The notes under the pieces were generated by a model. The model did no database searches. It had not been told where the DNA came from and saw only the letters and a program-made list of their open reading frames with translations. A stretch of 64,000 nt of DNA from an uncultured Chitinophagaceae bacterium (GTDB lineage Bacteria > Bacteroidota > Bacteroidia > Chitinophagales > Chitinophagaceae): NCBI GenBank assembly GCA_937958995.1, contig CALGAP010000007.1:1-64000 (forward strand), in the 5' to 3' direction. Positions within the stretch are counted from its first letter, which is position 1. Each line of letters opens with the position of its first letter. Position numbers and translations under genes: made by a program. Shown here in pieces: positions 26,178 to 34,100 of this stretch.

Positions 26178-26317
26178 AATTTTTTGGAGCAAATTATGTA
26201 AAAATAATACAGGATGTATTGGGGGGAAATTCTGAAGATTAACTGCGCAGCTATACCCGCAAAGGGCAAATCAGTACGGGTTATATTTATCGCGCCCTCA
26301 GGAAATCCATGAATCGC

Positions 26318-26340
26318 ATTCATTCAAATTTTGAATTTGA
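26318..26340. repeat. TTCAAA-type word tract with dyad
   Basis: ATTCATTCAAATTTTGAATT continues to TGAA; TTCAAA and TTTGAA are inverted around one base. It supplies the TTTG of the kinase promoter listed next. Confidence 0.45.
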
Positions 26341-26361
26341 AGTGGCTTTTAGTACCTTTTG
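26330..26361 (+). promoter_or_regulatory. Probable promoter of the hybrid kinase gene
   Basis: TTTG (26330-26333), 19 bp, then TACCTTTTG (26353-26361), one T longer than consensus. The leader would be about 95 bases. Confidence 0.4.
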
Positions 26362-26460
26362 TTTACTTTCGTTCAATCGGTTGACTACCCTTTTCGTCCA
26401 CTTCCGTTATAAAACCAGGGCTTGATTCTTTAGCGCGTACCATTATTCCAAAAAGGCTAT

Positions 26461-27897
26461 ATGATAACTGCAACTCATCCGCTCAATATACTCGTGGTAG
26501 AAGACAATCCGAGTGACTATTTTCTTTTTGAAGAATACCTTCGCCTTTCGCGTTTACCAACCGGCGAAATTGCCCGCGCCACCCGGCTGGACGAGGCAAT
26601 CAGCATGTTGCGAATCACTGAACCCGACCTGATCTTCCTCGACCTTACGCTGCCCGACAGCGAAGGCATCAATTCTTTTATACGTATCAACGAGCTGGCG
26701 CAACATATTTCAATCATTGTTTTAAGTGGTTTGTCTGATACCCAGGTGGCGCTGAACACGATAGTGCTGGGCGCGCAGGACTACCTGGTGAAAGGTGAGT
26801 TCGATGAAAAATTATTGGCTAAGTCTATCCAGTATAGCATCGAACGGAAAAAGATATTGCAGAAGGTAGTGGAAAACTACGAGCGCTACAACACGCTGAT
26901 CAAAGCCACCAGCGATACCATCTGGGACTGGGATTTGCGCACCGACGAAATTTCCTGGAACGAAGGCATCACCACCATCTTTGGCTACCAGCCTGCCGAG
27001 GTACTGAATACCATTGATTGGCATACGCAAAAAATTCATGCCGACGACCGCGAGCGCGTGCTGAGCAATATCAAGAAATGCCTGAGCGAAGGACGAGATC
27101 AATGGCAGGAAGAATACCGGTATAAAACAGCCCAGGGAAACTACAAATTTGTGTACGACCGTGGTTATGTGCTGAAGTCTGAACACAATAAGCCCTATCG
27201 CGTGCTAGGCGCCATGATGGATATCACCGAACGCAAGAAAATGCAGGAAGAAATGGTGCGCAACCAGATCGAAATGCAGAAGCTGATCACGCAGGTCACC
27301 ATTCAAACGCAGGAAAAAGAGCGCGGCGTCATCGGGCGCGAGCTGCACGATAATATCAACCAGATCCTGGCCACCGCTAAATTATGCGTGGACATGGCCA
27401 TCAATGAAGAGCGGTTTCGCAAAGAACTCTTGCATCGCAGCTACGACAGCATATCCAAAGCCATCAACGAAATAAGAATACTTTCCAAGACCCTTGTACC
27501 TCCTTCTCTCGGCGATATAGGGTTGAAAGAAGCCTTGCTGGAAATGATCGAGAATATCAGCACGCCTGAACTGACCATACGCATGAAAGCGAATGATCAC
27601 CTGATCGAGAATTTGTCGAGCGGCAAGAAGCTGATCATTTACCGCATTGTGCAGGAGCAGATCAATAATATTCTGAAACATTCCAAAGCCACTGAATCGC
27701 AGGTGGAACTGAAAACGGTAAACAACCGGCTGCACCTGCGCATCAAAGACAATGGCATTGGCTTCGACCCCTCAAAAAAAGCCCGGGGCATTGGTCTGAA
27801 CAACATTCTCAGTCGCGTTGAAATGCACAACGGCACCATGGAAATCATCAGCGCTCCGGGCAAGGGATGCCTGCTGAAAGTAATCATACCCTGCTGA
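26461..27897 (+). CDS. Hybrid histidine kinase: receiver - PAS - HisKA_3 - HATPase
   Basis: 478 residues without membrane helices. An N-terminal receiver domain (about 8-125) keeps the acidic pair near 14-15 and the phospho-acceptor Asp61 (FLDLTLP). A PAS/PAC domain (about 138-262; WDWDLRTDEISWNEG) and a NarX-type HisKA_3 domain follow, with His296 in ELHDNINQ. The ATPase domain ends the protein (DNGIGFDP, GIGLNNI). It is a soluble kinase with receiver input rather than output, so it probably integrates an upstream phosphorelay with a PAS signal. The likely partner is the lone receiver protein, convergent 9 bp away; no LuxR-type regulator is next to it. Confidence 0.9.
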   Translation: MITATHPLNILVVEDNPSDYFLFEEYLRLSRLPTGEIARATRLDEAISMLRITEPDLIFLDLTLPDSEGINSFIRINELAQHISIIVLSGLSDTQVALNTIVLGAQDYLVKGEFDEKLLAKSIQYSIERKKILQKVVENYERYNTLIKATSDTIWDWDLRTDEISWNEGITTIFGYQPAEVLNTIDWHTQKIHADDRERVLSNIKKCLSEGRDQWQEEYRYKTAQGNYKFVYDRGYVLKSEHNKPYRVLGAMMDITERKKMQEEMVRNQIEMQKLITQVTIQTQEKERGVIGRELHDNINQILATAKLCVDMAINEERFRKELLHRSYDSISKAINEIRILSKTLVPPSLGDIGLKEALLEMIENISTPELTIRMKANDHLIENLSSGKKLIIYRIVQEQINNILKHSKATESQVELKTVNNRLHLRIKDNGIGFDPSKKARGIGLNNILSRVEMHNGTMEIISAPGKGCLLKVIIPC

Positions 27898-27906
27898 TAT
27901 TTTTCG

Positions 27907-28326
27907 CTAAAACCTGCCGGGAAAATGTTCCTGTAAAATTTGCCGCAGCATTCCAGGCGTAAGCGGTTTATTGCAAAAACCTGACACACCTTCCATATTG
28001 CGCGCCTTTATTTCATCTTCGGGATTGAAAGAGGTGGTAAGCATCACCACGATAATCTTTGCTTTTTGTGTTTCGGGCAGTTGATTATATTTTGCCAAAA
28101 ACTCCCAGCCATCCATGGCGGGCATGTTAATATCGAGAAAGACCAGGTCGGGCCGCGGGTAATTACCGTCACCGTCGATGAGAGAGAGATATTCAAGCGC
28201 TTCTTTTCCGCTTTGAGCAATTTCAATACGCTCTGTGCAGTCCACTTCTTCTATAACCAGTCGGTTCAGAAAGTTGGTGGGTTCATCATCATCAATGAGC
28301 AAAATACAATTCAGTTTACGTTTCAT
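27907..28326 (-). CDS. Single-domain response regulator
   Basis: 139 residues consisting of one receiver domain: acidic triple IDDDE at 11-15, phospho-acceptor Asp65 in FLDINMPAMDGW, Thr in VVMLTTS, and Lys in CNKPLTP. No DNA-binding output exists, so it acts by protein contact or as a phosphate shuttle. It is convergent with the hybrid kinase, which makes that kinase the most likely partner. The pattern (FLDINMPAMDGWEF) is typical of Bacteroidota stand-alone receivers. Confidence 0.92.
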   Translation of the reverse strand: MKRKLNCILLIDDDEPTNFLNRLVIEEVDCTERIEIAQSGKEALEYLSLIDGDGNYPRPDLVFLDINMPAMDGWEFLAKYNQLPETQKAKIIVVMLTTSFNPEDEIKARNMEGVSGFCNKPLTPGMLRQILQEHFPGRF

Positions 28327-28511
28327 GTGCCGGCAATAGGTATTAAGGTAAAAGGGTCAACGACTTTTCTTTTGCGGACTCAGACCTGGCGATGTGGTAA
28401 ACGAGGATGGGATTATAAAGGTAAAGTATGGCTTTAAAAATGGCAATAAAATTCATGCCGCGGCAGGAATAAAGCGGTAAGGATTGCAAACGAATTAAGA
28501 GGATTTTCTAT

Positions 28512-28811
28512 TCAAACGGCTACTGCTTCAATAGTAGCGCCAATGCCTCTTTCGGTGATGGCATCGCATTGGGGTTTCAGCTCATCATACGTGCCATTCT
28601 TCACCGCATACTTTCCCTGGAAGTGGATGATATAGGCGCACTGCTCGGCCTGTTCAGCGGTGTGACCGCAAACCTCCATCAAAGTTTCGATTACCCATTC
28701 GAATGTGTTCACCTCATCGTTCCAAACGATCAGGCTATACGGTTCATCCGTAAGGGTAAGTACATCAACATCTTCCTCCTGGTAAGGCTTTGTAGGTCCA
28801 TCAAATGCCAT
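28512..28811 (-). CDS. clpS: ATP-dependent Clp protease adaptor ClpS
   Basis: 99 residues. It delivers proteins with N-degron residues to the ClpAP/ClpCP protease. The binding-pocket residues are visible: Asn31-Asp32-Glu33 in WNDEVNTFEWV and His63 in YIIHFQGKYAV; AEQAEQC is the conserved helix. Length fits the family. It has the best non-tRNA promoter of the window directly upstream. The aminoacyl-transferase gene aat, which creates such degrons, lies 1.3 kb away on the other strand. Confidence 0.93.
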   Translation of the reverse strand: MAFDGPTKPYQEEDVDVLTLTDEPYSLIVWNDEVNTFEWVIETLMEVCGHTAEQAEQCAYIIHFQGKYAVKNGTYDELKPQCDAITERGIGATIEAVAV

Positions 28812-28831
28812 GTGTGCAAAGTTTGATAGTA

Positions 28832-28862
28832 CAAATGTAAAAAATATGATCAGCCGGGCAAA
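28832..28862 (-). promoter_or_regulatory. Promoter of clpS (TTTG-N19-TACATTTG)
   Basis: Minus-strand TTTG (28859-28862), 19 bp, TACATTTG (28832-28839): exact consensus spacing, 20 bp before the clpS ATG. Confidence 0.75.
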
Positions 28863-28909
28863 TGTCCTGCGGTGATTTTTAATGGCACACTAATAGAAAT
28901 ACCATTGAT

Positions 28910-29704
28910 TTACTGACACTTATACAAATACCGGGCTACCAGTTCGCCATCGAAGCGCAGGGTTTCAATATTATCGTTGGCAGTGGTGGTATAGGTAAAT
29001 GCGCTGGAATTGCCATCACGGTCTGCGATACTGATCACGTTATTGGCCGACAGTGCCATGGGCAGCAGGAACCCGTCGAAGTCCGTAAACAGGTTATCGG
29101 TCAGCCAAAGCGCAGGTACCTTCTGGTAGTAATTGGCATTGGCATCGTAAGTATAGTAGAGTGTATCGAGCGTACTGTTAAATAAATCCACCTCGAATGC
29201 TTCAGAAATATTCTGACCGGTATAAGTGTAGTAGTATTCCAGGTAAGGAACAGGGCCGGTACCGCTGGTATCGATGCTGGTGGTAAACTGCGTGAGTCGG
29301 CCACCCTGGTATGAAAAAGTATACCGAAACAACAGCACGGGTGTAGTCAGGTTCTGGTCAGCTATATAGAAATCAACGCGGCTCAGCGTGCCATCTCCGT
29401 TGTAGGTGAATTCGTCAAAGGCTGCCACATCGGGCATGCCCGGCACATAATAATTTCTTCTGGAAATGCGGTCGCCGGTATAGGTAAGCTCTGTATAGTA
29501 GTCGTGATAATCCACCATTGACACCTGGTTGCCATTGTATTCAAAGTTGACGGTATCAACGGGCACGGGATCATCGCCGTAGTAATAAATAAGATCCAGT
29601 TTACAGTTATTGACTGGCGGCGTTACAAGGCTGTCATCGGGTTCTTTCTGGCAGGCCACAAAAACACAAACCATTAGTGCAGCCAGTCCAAACGATAATC
29701 TCAT
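28910..29704 (-). CDS. Secreted lipoprotein with YD-like strand repeats
   Basis: 264 residues from ATG 29704; a GTG start nine codons upstream would give an unusually long signal. The lipobox is VFVAC with Cys18. The mature part is rich in Tyr, Asp and Gly with repeating motifs of the kind FEYNGNQVSMVDY, LTYTGDRISRRNYY, FTYNGDGTLSRVDFY and FSYQGGRLTQF, which look like RHS/YD-type beta repeats. Such lipoproteins are common in Bacteroidota. Function is unknown. Confidence 0.75.
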   Translation of the reverse strand: MRLSFGLAALMVCVFVACQKEPDDSLVTPPVNNCKLDLIYYYGDDPVPVDTVNFEYNGNQVSMVDYHDYYTELTYTGDRISRRNYYVPGMPDVAAFDEFTYNGDGTLSRVDFYIADQNLTTPVLLFRYTFSYQGGRLTQFTTSIDTSGTGPVPYLEYYYTYTGQNISEAFEVDLFNSTLDTLYYTYDANANYYQKVPALWLTDNLFTDFDGFLLPMALSANNVISIADRDGNSSAFTYTTTANDNIETLRFDGELVARYLYKCQ

Positions 29705-29821
29705 AAGCGTATGGTTTTGGAAGTTCCTCACTTGAAATTACGCAAGTTGAGGCTTGAAAGTTAGCCGCGGGCAAAATAATGTTTACCATTTTCTTTTTCA
29801 GAAACATGTAAAAGAAAAAGT

Positions 29822-29852
29822 TTTGCGGGAAATTGTTCAGCCCTTATCTTTG
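29822..29852 (+). promoter_or_regulatory. Promoter of tRNA-Val (TTTG-N19-TATCTTTG)
   Basis: TTTG (29822-29825), exactly 19 bp, TATCTTTG (29845-29852). The tRNA begins 46 bp downstream. Confidence 0.8.
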
Positions 29853-29898
29853 CAATCCATTTTTAAACTGCCCCCGCGAAAGTGATGGCGTTTTGGAA

Positions 29899-29973
29899 GG
29901 GAGCTTAGCTCAGCTGGTTCAGAGCATCTGCCTTACAAGCAGAGGGTCGGCGGTTCGATCCCGTCAGCTCCCA
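29899..29973 (+). tRNA. tRNA-Val (UAC)
   Basis: 75-nt cloverleaf: acceptor GGGAGCT/AGCTCCC with discriminator A, D stem GCTC/GAGC, anticodon stem TCTGC/GCAGA with loop CTTACAA (anticodon TAC, A37), T arm GGCGG-TTCGATC-CCGTC with one G-T pair. CCA is not encoded. It is the expected substrate of the TrmN6-like enzyme at 59.3 kb. Confidence 0.96.
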
Positions 29974-29983
29974 CTCTACTGGA

Positions 29984-30009
29984 GGTTCACTGCAAAGTGA
30001 GCCTTTTTT
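29984..30009 (+). terminator. Intrinsic terminator after tRNA-Val
   Basis: GGTTCACT and AGTGAGCC form an 8-bp stem (one G-T) with loop GCAA, followed by six T. Confidence 0.8.
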
Positions 30010-30060
30010 ATTTTCGTTCTGTTATTTGTACCTTAATCGTCATCACCAATCGAACCCGGA

Positions 30061-30708
30061 ATGGCCTTATTTGCCCTGGACAAGGAATTGTTGTTTCCCC
30101 CCGTTCACCTGGCAGAGCCGGATGGATTGCTCGCCATTGGCGGCGACCTTTCCACCGAGCGCTTGCTGCTGGCCTATCGCAATGGCATTTTTCCCTGGTA
30201 TGAGGGAGAACATATTCTCTGGTGGTGCCCCGATCCGCGTTTTGTACTGGTGCCCTCCGAACTGAAAGTAAGCAAGAGCATGCAGCAACTACTTCGCCGC
30301 AAAGCTTTTGAGTTTACCGTCAACAAAGCATTTCCCAAGGTGATCAATAGCTGCAAGACCATCTCGCGCCGCGGTCAAGAGGGCACCTGGATCACCGACG
30401 AAATAAAGGAAGCTTATACCCGGCTCCACTACCAGGGCTATGCGCACAGCGCCGAAGTATGGCAAAACGGCGAACTCGTGGGAGGCCTCTACGGCGTACG
30501 CCTCGGCAAAATGTTTTTTGGCGAAAGTATGTTCAGCAAAGTGAGCAATGCCAGCAAATACGCCTTCATCAGCTACGTGCAGCAACTCATCACCGAAGGC
30601 GTTCAGCTCATCGACTGCCAGGTGTACACTGAACACCTCGAAAGCCTGGGTGCAAAGATGATGCCTCGGGAGAAGTTTATCCGGGAGCTGAAAAGGTTGA
30701 TAGATTGA
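30061..30708 (+). CDS. aat: Leucyl/phenylalanyl-tRNA-protein transferase
   Basis: 215 residues. It adds Leu or Phe from aminoacyl-tRNA to proteins with N-terminal Arg or Lys, creating ClpS-recognised degrons. Visible hallmarks are PDGLLAIGGDLS, RNGIFPWY, WWCPDPRFVL, TWITDEIKEAY, AHSAEVW and GGLYGVRLGKMFFGESMFS. Length is normal. It follows tRNA-Val after a terminator and is probably transcribed separately. Confidence 0.95.
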   Translation: MALFALDKELLFPPVHLAEPDGLLAIGGDLSTERLLLAYRNGIFPWYEGEHILWWCPDPRFVLVPSELKVSKSMQQLLRRKAFEFTVNKAFPKVINSCKTISRRGQEGTWITDEIKEAYTRLHYQGYAHSAEVWQNGELVGGLYGVRLGKMFFGESMFSKVSNASKYAFISYVQQLITEGVQLIDCQVYTEHLESLGAKMMPREKFIRELKRLID

Positions 30709-30724
30709 TGCTTCCATCCACCCC

Positions 30725-30756
30725 ATTCGAATTCAAATTCAAATTCAACATTCAAA
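30725..30756. repeat. TTCAAA-type word tract
   Basis: ATTCGAATTCAAATTCAAAT then TCAACATTCAAAAC: repeated TTCAAA hexamers between convergent aat and esterase genes, reaching the esterase stop codon. Confidence 0.55.
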
Positions 30757-31483
30757 ACCTCGTTCCCAGGTAATGCGGCAGCGCCGCCTTCCACGTTCCC
30801 CACTCATGCGACCATTCGTGTCCCCAGATATCCAGTTCGTACCAGATGCCTTTGTTGTAAAGAATGCCTGCCAGACGGCGTGCAGATTCCGGATCTTCAT
30901 ACGAACCGCTGCCGGAGAAAAGATGAATATGGCGGCTGCGGCGGATTTGTTCCAGAATATTGTGATCGGTAAGATTGGGCAGGTAGTGCATGGGACTGTT
31001 GAAATACACGTCGTCGTCGAAGTAGCCCCTGGTGTATTCGGTAAGTTCATAAACGCCACTCATGGCCAGGAAGCCATTGATGAGATCGGGGCGTTTGAAA
31101 AACAGGTTGGCACTATGCAAAGCGCCAAACGAGGCGCCGCAGGTAATGATCTCTGTCTCCTGGCTGGTATGCGTGCGCACAAAGGGTACCACTTCGTTAA
31201 ACACATAATCGTTCCACTGCTGGTGACGGATAGCCTTATGGCGCGGGTCCATATCATTGTTCATCCAGCTTTCGTTATTGATGCTGTTGATAGAAAAAAT
31301 TTTCACTTTACCCGCATCAACAAAAGGCCTCACTGCATCAATCAGCTGAAAGCGTTCATACTCCAGGTAATCGGCAGAAGCCGTGGGAATCAATAGCAGG
31401 GCAAAACCATAATGACCATAAGTAACGATGGGCATCTCCTTGTTGAGTGAAGGACTGAACCAGCTCGTAATATGTCTTTCCAT
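30752..31483 (-). CDS. Alpha/beta-hydrolase esterase (esterase D / enterochelin-esterase-like)
   Basis: 243 residues with no signal peptide. The nucleophile elbow is GASFG (Ser near residue 117), followed by a His-rich end WGHEWSHEWGTWKAALPHYL that supplies the catalytic His. SMHYLPN- and DDDVYFNSP-type loops match PF00756 esterases of Bacteroidota. It probably hydrolyses an ester with a small acyl or sugar part; the substrate is unknown. It starts 11 bp after the lipoprotein gene in a three-gene minus-strand unit with 31495-33341. Confidence 0.85.
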   Translation of the reverse strand: MERHITSWFSPSLNKEMPIVTYGHYGFALLLIPTASADYLEYERFQLIDAVRPFVDAGKVKIFSINSINNESWMNNDMDPRHKAIRHQQWNDYVFNEVVPFVRTHTSQETEIITCGASFGALHSANLFFKRPDLINGFLAMSGVYELTEYTRGYFDDDVYFNSPMHYLPNLTDHNILEQIRRSRHIHLFSGSGSYEDPESARRLAGILYNKGIWYELDIWGHEWSHEWGTWKAALPHYLGTRF

Positions 31484-31494
31484 ATCCAGGGTTT

Positions 31495-31977
31495 TTAGAT
31501 GCCCCTCACACCGTAGTGTTTGATGGCCTCTATCTTCAGGGTGTTATCTTTTACGTATACTTTTTTGTATTCTCGAAATTGATCGTCTTTATCCAGGAAG
31601 CCGATGATGAAGCTGTATTGCTCCGGTCCTTTCCTGATCTCTGGTTTTGGCATCATGCCGAAATTAGGGAGTTTGAGCGTGTCTTGTCCCCTTATTTCTT
31701 CGTACTGCAATTTGACCAGGTAGTGAAATGTCTTCGGTGTTTCGTACAATCGCACATGAAAATACCATTCGTTCAAAGGGTTTTCGGTTCTTACCTTGTA
31801 TTCAGCTACTGGTTCCTTTTTTACGGTTTCGCGTTCCAGCGGAACGCTTTCCGGGCGCAATACAGGTTTGGATTCTGTGGTTGTGGTGTCTGTGTTTTCC
31901 GCGTTGTTGTTAACTTCCTGTTGCTCTCCGCAGGCGATGACGAACAACAATAAAGCCCCTACCAAACAATCTTTCAT
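31495..31977 (-). CDS. Hypothetical lipoprotein
   Basis: 160 residues. The signal ends in LLFVIAC, with Cys16 as lipid anchor, then a Glu/Asn/Thr-rich linker and a small beta-rich domain (AEYKVRTENPLNEWYFHVRLYETPKTFHYLVKL is its core, here split: AEYKVRTENPLNEW and FHVRLYETPKTFHYLV). The start ATG overlaps the stop of the upstream exonuclease gene in ATGA, which suggests translational coupling. I recognise no family. Confidence 0.7.
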   Translation of the reverse strand: MKDCLVGALLLFVIACGEQQEVNNNAENTDTTTTESKPVLRPESVPLERETVKKEPVAEYKVRTENPLNEWYFHVRLYETPKTFHYLVKLQYEEIRGQDTLKLPNFGMMPKPEIRKGPEQYSFIIGFLDKDDQFREYKKVYVKDNTLKIEAIKHYGVRGI

Positions 31978-33341
31978 AGTAATAACTTTTTTTGCGGGAA
32001 TCGCTCTGAGTATTGGTAGATGAGCCCGCGTATATAATCGTTTTCAGGATATTTAATGAGATATTCTTTTAGTTGTTCCCTGTCGGTAATGGTGATGTCG
32101 TTGGGAATATAGCCCATGCCGTAGAATTTTCCTTTTTCCATCAGTATACAACTCTGTTCGCCGCTTTGCGTGCCCTCGCCAATCAGCGCGAAGGTGGGCA
32201 ATAGTTGCTCCAGCCATTGAACGGCTTCATCCACGCGGCGATTGTATTCATGAGGCGGTTCTTTTTGTTCGCAGGCACCACGACAAGGATTACCCGCATA
32301 GCCTACACAGGGATCATTATCTGTCTGTATAAAACAAAGCCGCGGACACAATTCAAAGCGAGTGATCAGTTGATGCATCAGCCTGTGCCCTTCGCCCAGC
32401 CAGTTGAACGTATACAGCGGTGCCAGTTGCCGCCGCTTTTTTTCAATCGCCAGGCGCCTGTAACCATTGCGGTCTTCAAAGGCATACAGGCCATAAGCCG
32501 CGGTAAAGCGTTTCTGACTATAGTTAAACTGCGGCCATAATCTTCTTATCTCCACGCTTTCGAGGATAAAGGCCATCAGTTCGGTACCGGTACACTGGTA
32601 AGAAATACTGTAAATATTCCGGAGAAAATCCTGCCGCTGTCTGCCCGCACCGTTATGGGTAAAATGACTGCATACGCGGTATTTCAGGTTCTTGGCCTTG
32701 CCTACGTAAATGATTTTCCCTTTCTGGTTATGGAAATAGTAAATGCCGGGTGTGTAAGGCAGTTTGTCGATTTCTTCTTTGGGCAGATGGGGTGGCAGCG
32801 ATTGTTCGCGGCCGCGCTTTTTTAATAACTGTTCAATATGCGCTTCGCCGCCGTGGCGCAACAGGTGAGCAAAAAGTCGTGCAGTAGCATCGGCATCGCC
32901 ACCGGCGCGGTGCCGGTTTTCGATAAGGATACCAAAATGGCGGCAGAGATTTCCCAGGCTATAACTCGGAATATCGGGGAAAACCTTTCGGGCCAGCCTG
33001 ATGGTGCAAAGCTTGCTGCATTCCAGTTCCAGGCCTACCTGGGCCAGGTGATGTTTGAGAAAAGAGTAGTCGAAATTGACATTATGGGCCACAAATACAT
33101 TTCCCTGCAACAGATCGTAGATATCATTGGCAACTTCGGGGAAGGAAGGGGCATTGGCCACCATGGCATGATTGATACCCGTCAATACCTGGATATGGTA
33201 CGGAATAGCTACCGAAGGTCGCACCAGGGTTTCATACCTTTTCACCACCTGGCTGCCGTCGTGCAACACAATAGCAACTTCAGTTATATCGTTATTAGCT
33301 GCGTATCCCCCGGTAGTTTCGATATCGACGATAGCATACAT
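31974..33341 (-). CDS. DEDDh exonuclease fused to a GIY-YIG nuclease domain
   Basis: 455 residues. The N-terminal DnaQ-like 3'-5' exonuclease has Asp6 and Glu8 (VDIETTG), Asp91 (HNVNFDYSFL), His144 and Asp149 (HRAGGDAD). A UvrC-like GIY-YIG domain starts near residue 197 (PGIYYFHN, YVGKAKNLKYRV), followed by a C-terminal region with CVGYAGNPCRGACEQ, possibly metal binding. Such epsilon-like/GIY-YIG fusions are known in Bacteroidota and Actinobacteria and are thought to act in DNA repair; the exact role is open. It heads the exonuclease-lipoprotein-esterase unit. Confidence 0.9.
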   Translation of the reverse strand: MYAIVDIETTGGYAANNDITEVAIVLHDGSQVVKRYETLVRPSVAIPYHIQVLTGINHAMVANAPSFPEVANDIYDLLQGNVFVAHNVNFDYSFLKHHLAQVGLELECSKLCTIRLARKVFPDIPSYSLGNLCRHFGILIENRHRAGGDADATARLFAHLLRHGGEAHIEQLLKKRGREQSLPPHLPKEEIDKLPYTPGIYYFHNQKGKIIYVGKAKNLKYRVCSHFTHNGAGRQRQDFLRNIYSISYQCTGTELMAFILESVEIRRLWPQFNYSQKRFTAAYGLYAFEDRNGYRRLAIEKKRRQLAPLYTFNWLGEGHRLMHQLITRFELCPRLCFIQTDNDPCVGYAGNPCRGACEQKEPPHEYNRRVDEAVQWLEQLLPTFALIGEGTQSGEQSCILMEKGKFYGMGYIPNDITITDREQLKEYLIKYPENDYIRGLIYQYSERFPQKKLLL

Positions 33342-33461
33342 AGCGAATAATAAAGTTAGGGATATTAAAACTGAGTATCAACTGTTTACTATATAGCCGC
33401 AAGGCGTTGAGTATTAAAATCCGTCCCTGTGTTATCGATTAACCCTAAAATCCATTTTTCT
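33342..33461. other. Intergenic leader between exonuclease and first micropeptide
   Basis: 120 bp with divergent transcription. A TAACTTTA box (33351-33358, minus strand) may serve the exonuclease gene. No convincing plus-strand promoter for the micropeptide was found; TATCGATT near 33433 is the closest. Confidence 0.35.
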
Positions 33462-33572
33462 ATGCAAAAATTCGACTTGCAACAGGCAGGTGAGAATGCT
33501 ACACTGGCGGCTGCCGCTATCCTGTACTTCTCCGCCTTAGTACTGTTTTCTTTCTGGTTTACACAGAGTTAA
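33462..33572 (+). CDS. 36-residue single-helix membrane micropeptide A
   Basis: ATG to TAA gives 36 residues: a polar N-terminus (MQKFDLQQAGEN) and one hydrophobic helix (about 13-33) ending FSFWFTQS. A perfect terminator follows 31 bp later. It aligns without gaps to micropeptide B at 33891, with Gly10, Glu11, Ala13, Ala16, Ala19, Ser24, Leu28 and Ser30 identical at the same positions and many conservative matches between. The same length, topology, residue spacing and following terminator argue that both are real genes and paralogs. No known family is recognised. Confidence 0.7.
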   Translation: MQKFDLQQAGENATLAAAAILYFSALVLFSFWFTQS

Positions 33573-33603
33573 GCCAGGTTCTCATATCACACGGATAGGT
33601 TTT

Positions 33604-33640
33604 AATACTCACAGGAACCGACTTCCCTGTGAGTATTTTT
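33604..33640 (+). terminator. Terminator after micropeptide A
   Basis: Perfect 12-bp stem AATACTCACAGG (33604-33615) with 33626-33637, ten-base loop, then T run to 33640. Confidence 0.85.
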
Positions 33641-33680
33641 CCCCCCGAGGGTCTGATTCCCTCCTGACGAACCACTTGCA

Positions 33681-33694
33681 TAGGAAATTTCCTA
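33681..33694. promoter_or_regulatory. Palindromic operator candidate TAGGAAATTTCCTA
   Basis: A perfect 14-bp palindrome whose last base abuts the TTTG -33 box of the micropeptide B promoter. This is a typical place for a dimeric regulator. Confidence 0.5.
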
Positions 33695-33726
33695 TTTGCA
33701 TTCTAAAAAAGCTTATATTATTTTTG
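33695..33726 (+). promoter_or_regulatory. Promoter of micropeptide B (TTTG-N20-TATTTTTG)
   Basis: TTTG (33695-33698), 20 bp, TATTTTTG (33719-33726). The predicted leader is long, about 155 bases, and contains no other feature I recognise. Confidence 0.65.
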
Positions 33727-33890
33727 TATTTGGAATTCTGTTTACTATAGCTCTGATATTTTGATTGGATTTTTGACTCCCCACCCTTATAATCCGTAAT
33801 CTGAAATCCATCTCTTGAAACACCTCCCGACTCTCGTATGCCTGTGAAAGCCGGTTGTTATGATCGTACGGCAAACAAAAAAACAAGCGT

Positions 33891-34001
33891 ATGAAACTGT
33901 TATCTAAAATTCACCTGGGTGAAAAAGCAAAGATTGCTTTGATGGCCCTCGGATTTCTGTCATTCATTATGTTGTTATCTTACCTCTACTGGTTTGCATA
34001 A
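33891..34001 (+). CDS. 36-residue single-helix membrane micropeptide B
   Basis: ATG to TAA gives 36 residues: a basic N-terminus (MKLLSKIHLGEKAK) and one hydrophobic helix (about 15-35) ending SYLYWFA. The ATG follows an A-rich leader (CAAACAAAAAAACAAGCGT), the usual Bacteroidota translation signal. A promoter and a palindrome lie upstream and a terminator downstream. It is the ungapped paralog of micropeptide A, but more basic at the N-terminus. The N-terminus is expected to face the cytoplasm. Function unknown; a regulator or small subunit of a membrane complex is one possibility. Confidence 0.7.
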   Translation: MKLLSKIHLGEKAKIALMALGFLSFIMLLSYLYWFA

Positions 34002-34072
34002 CAATTTTACGTTTACTCTGATTACCTGACCACAAAAATTGCCGGCCATAGTACCGGGATGAAAATTTTTTG

Positions 34073-34099
34073 AGCACCTGGAAAGCGGGTGCTTTTTTT
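34073..34099 (+). terminator. Terminator after micropeptide B
   Basis: AGCACC (34073-34078) pairs with GGTGCT (34088-34093) around nine bases, followed by six more T. Confidence 0.75.
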
Positions 34100-34100
34100 A

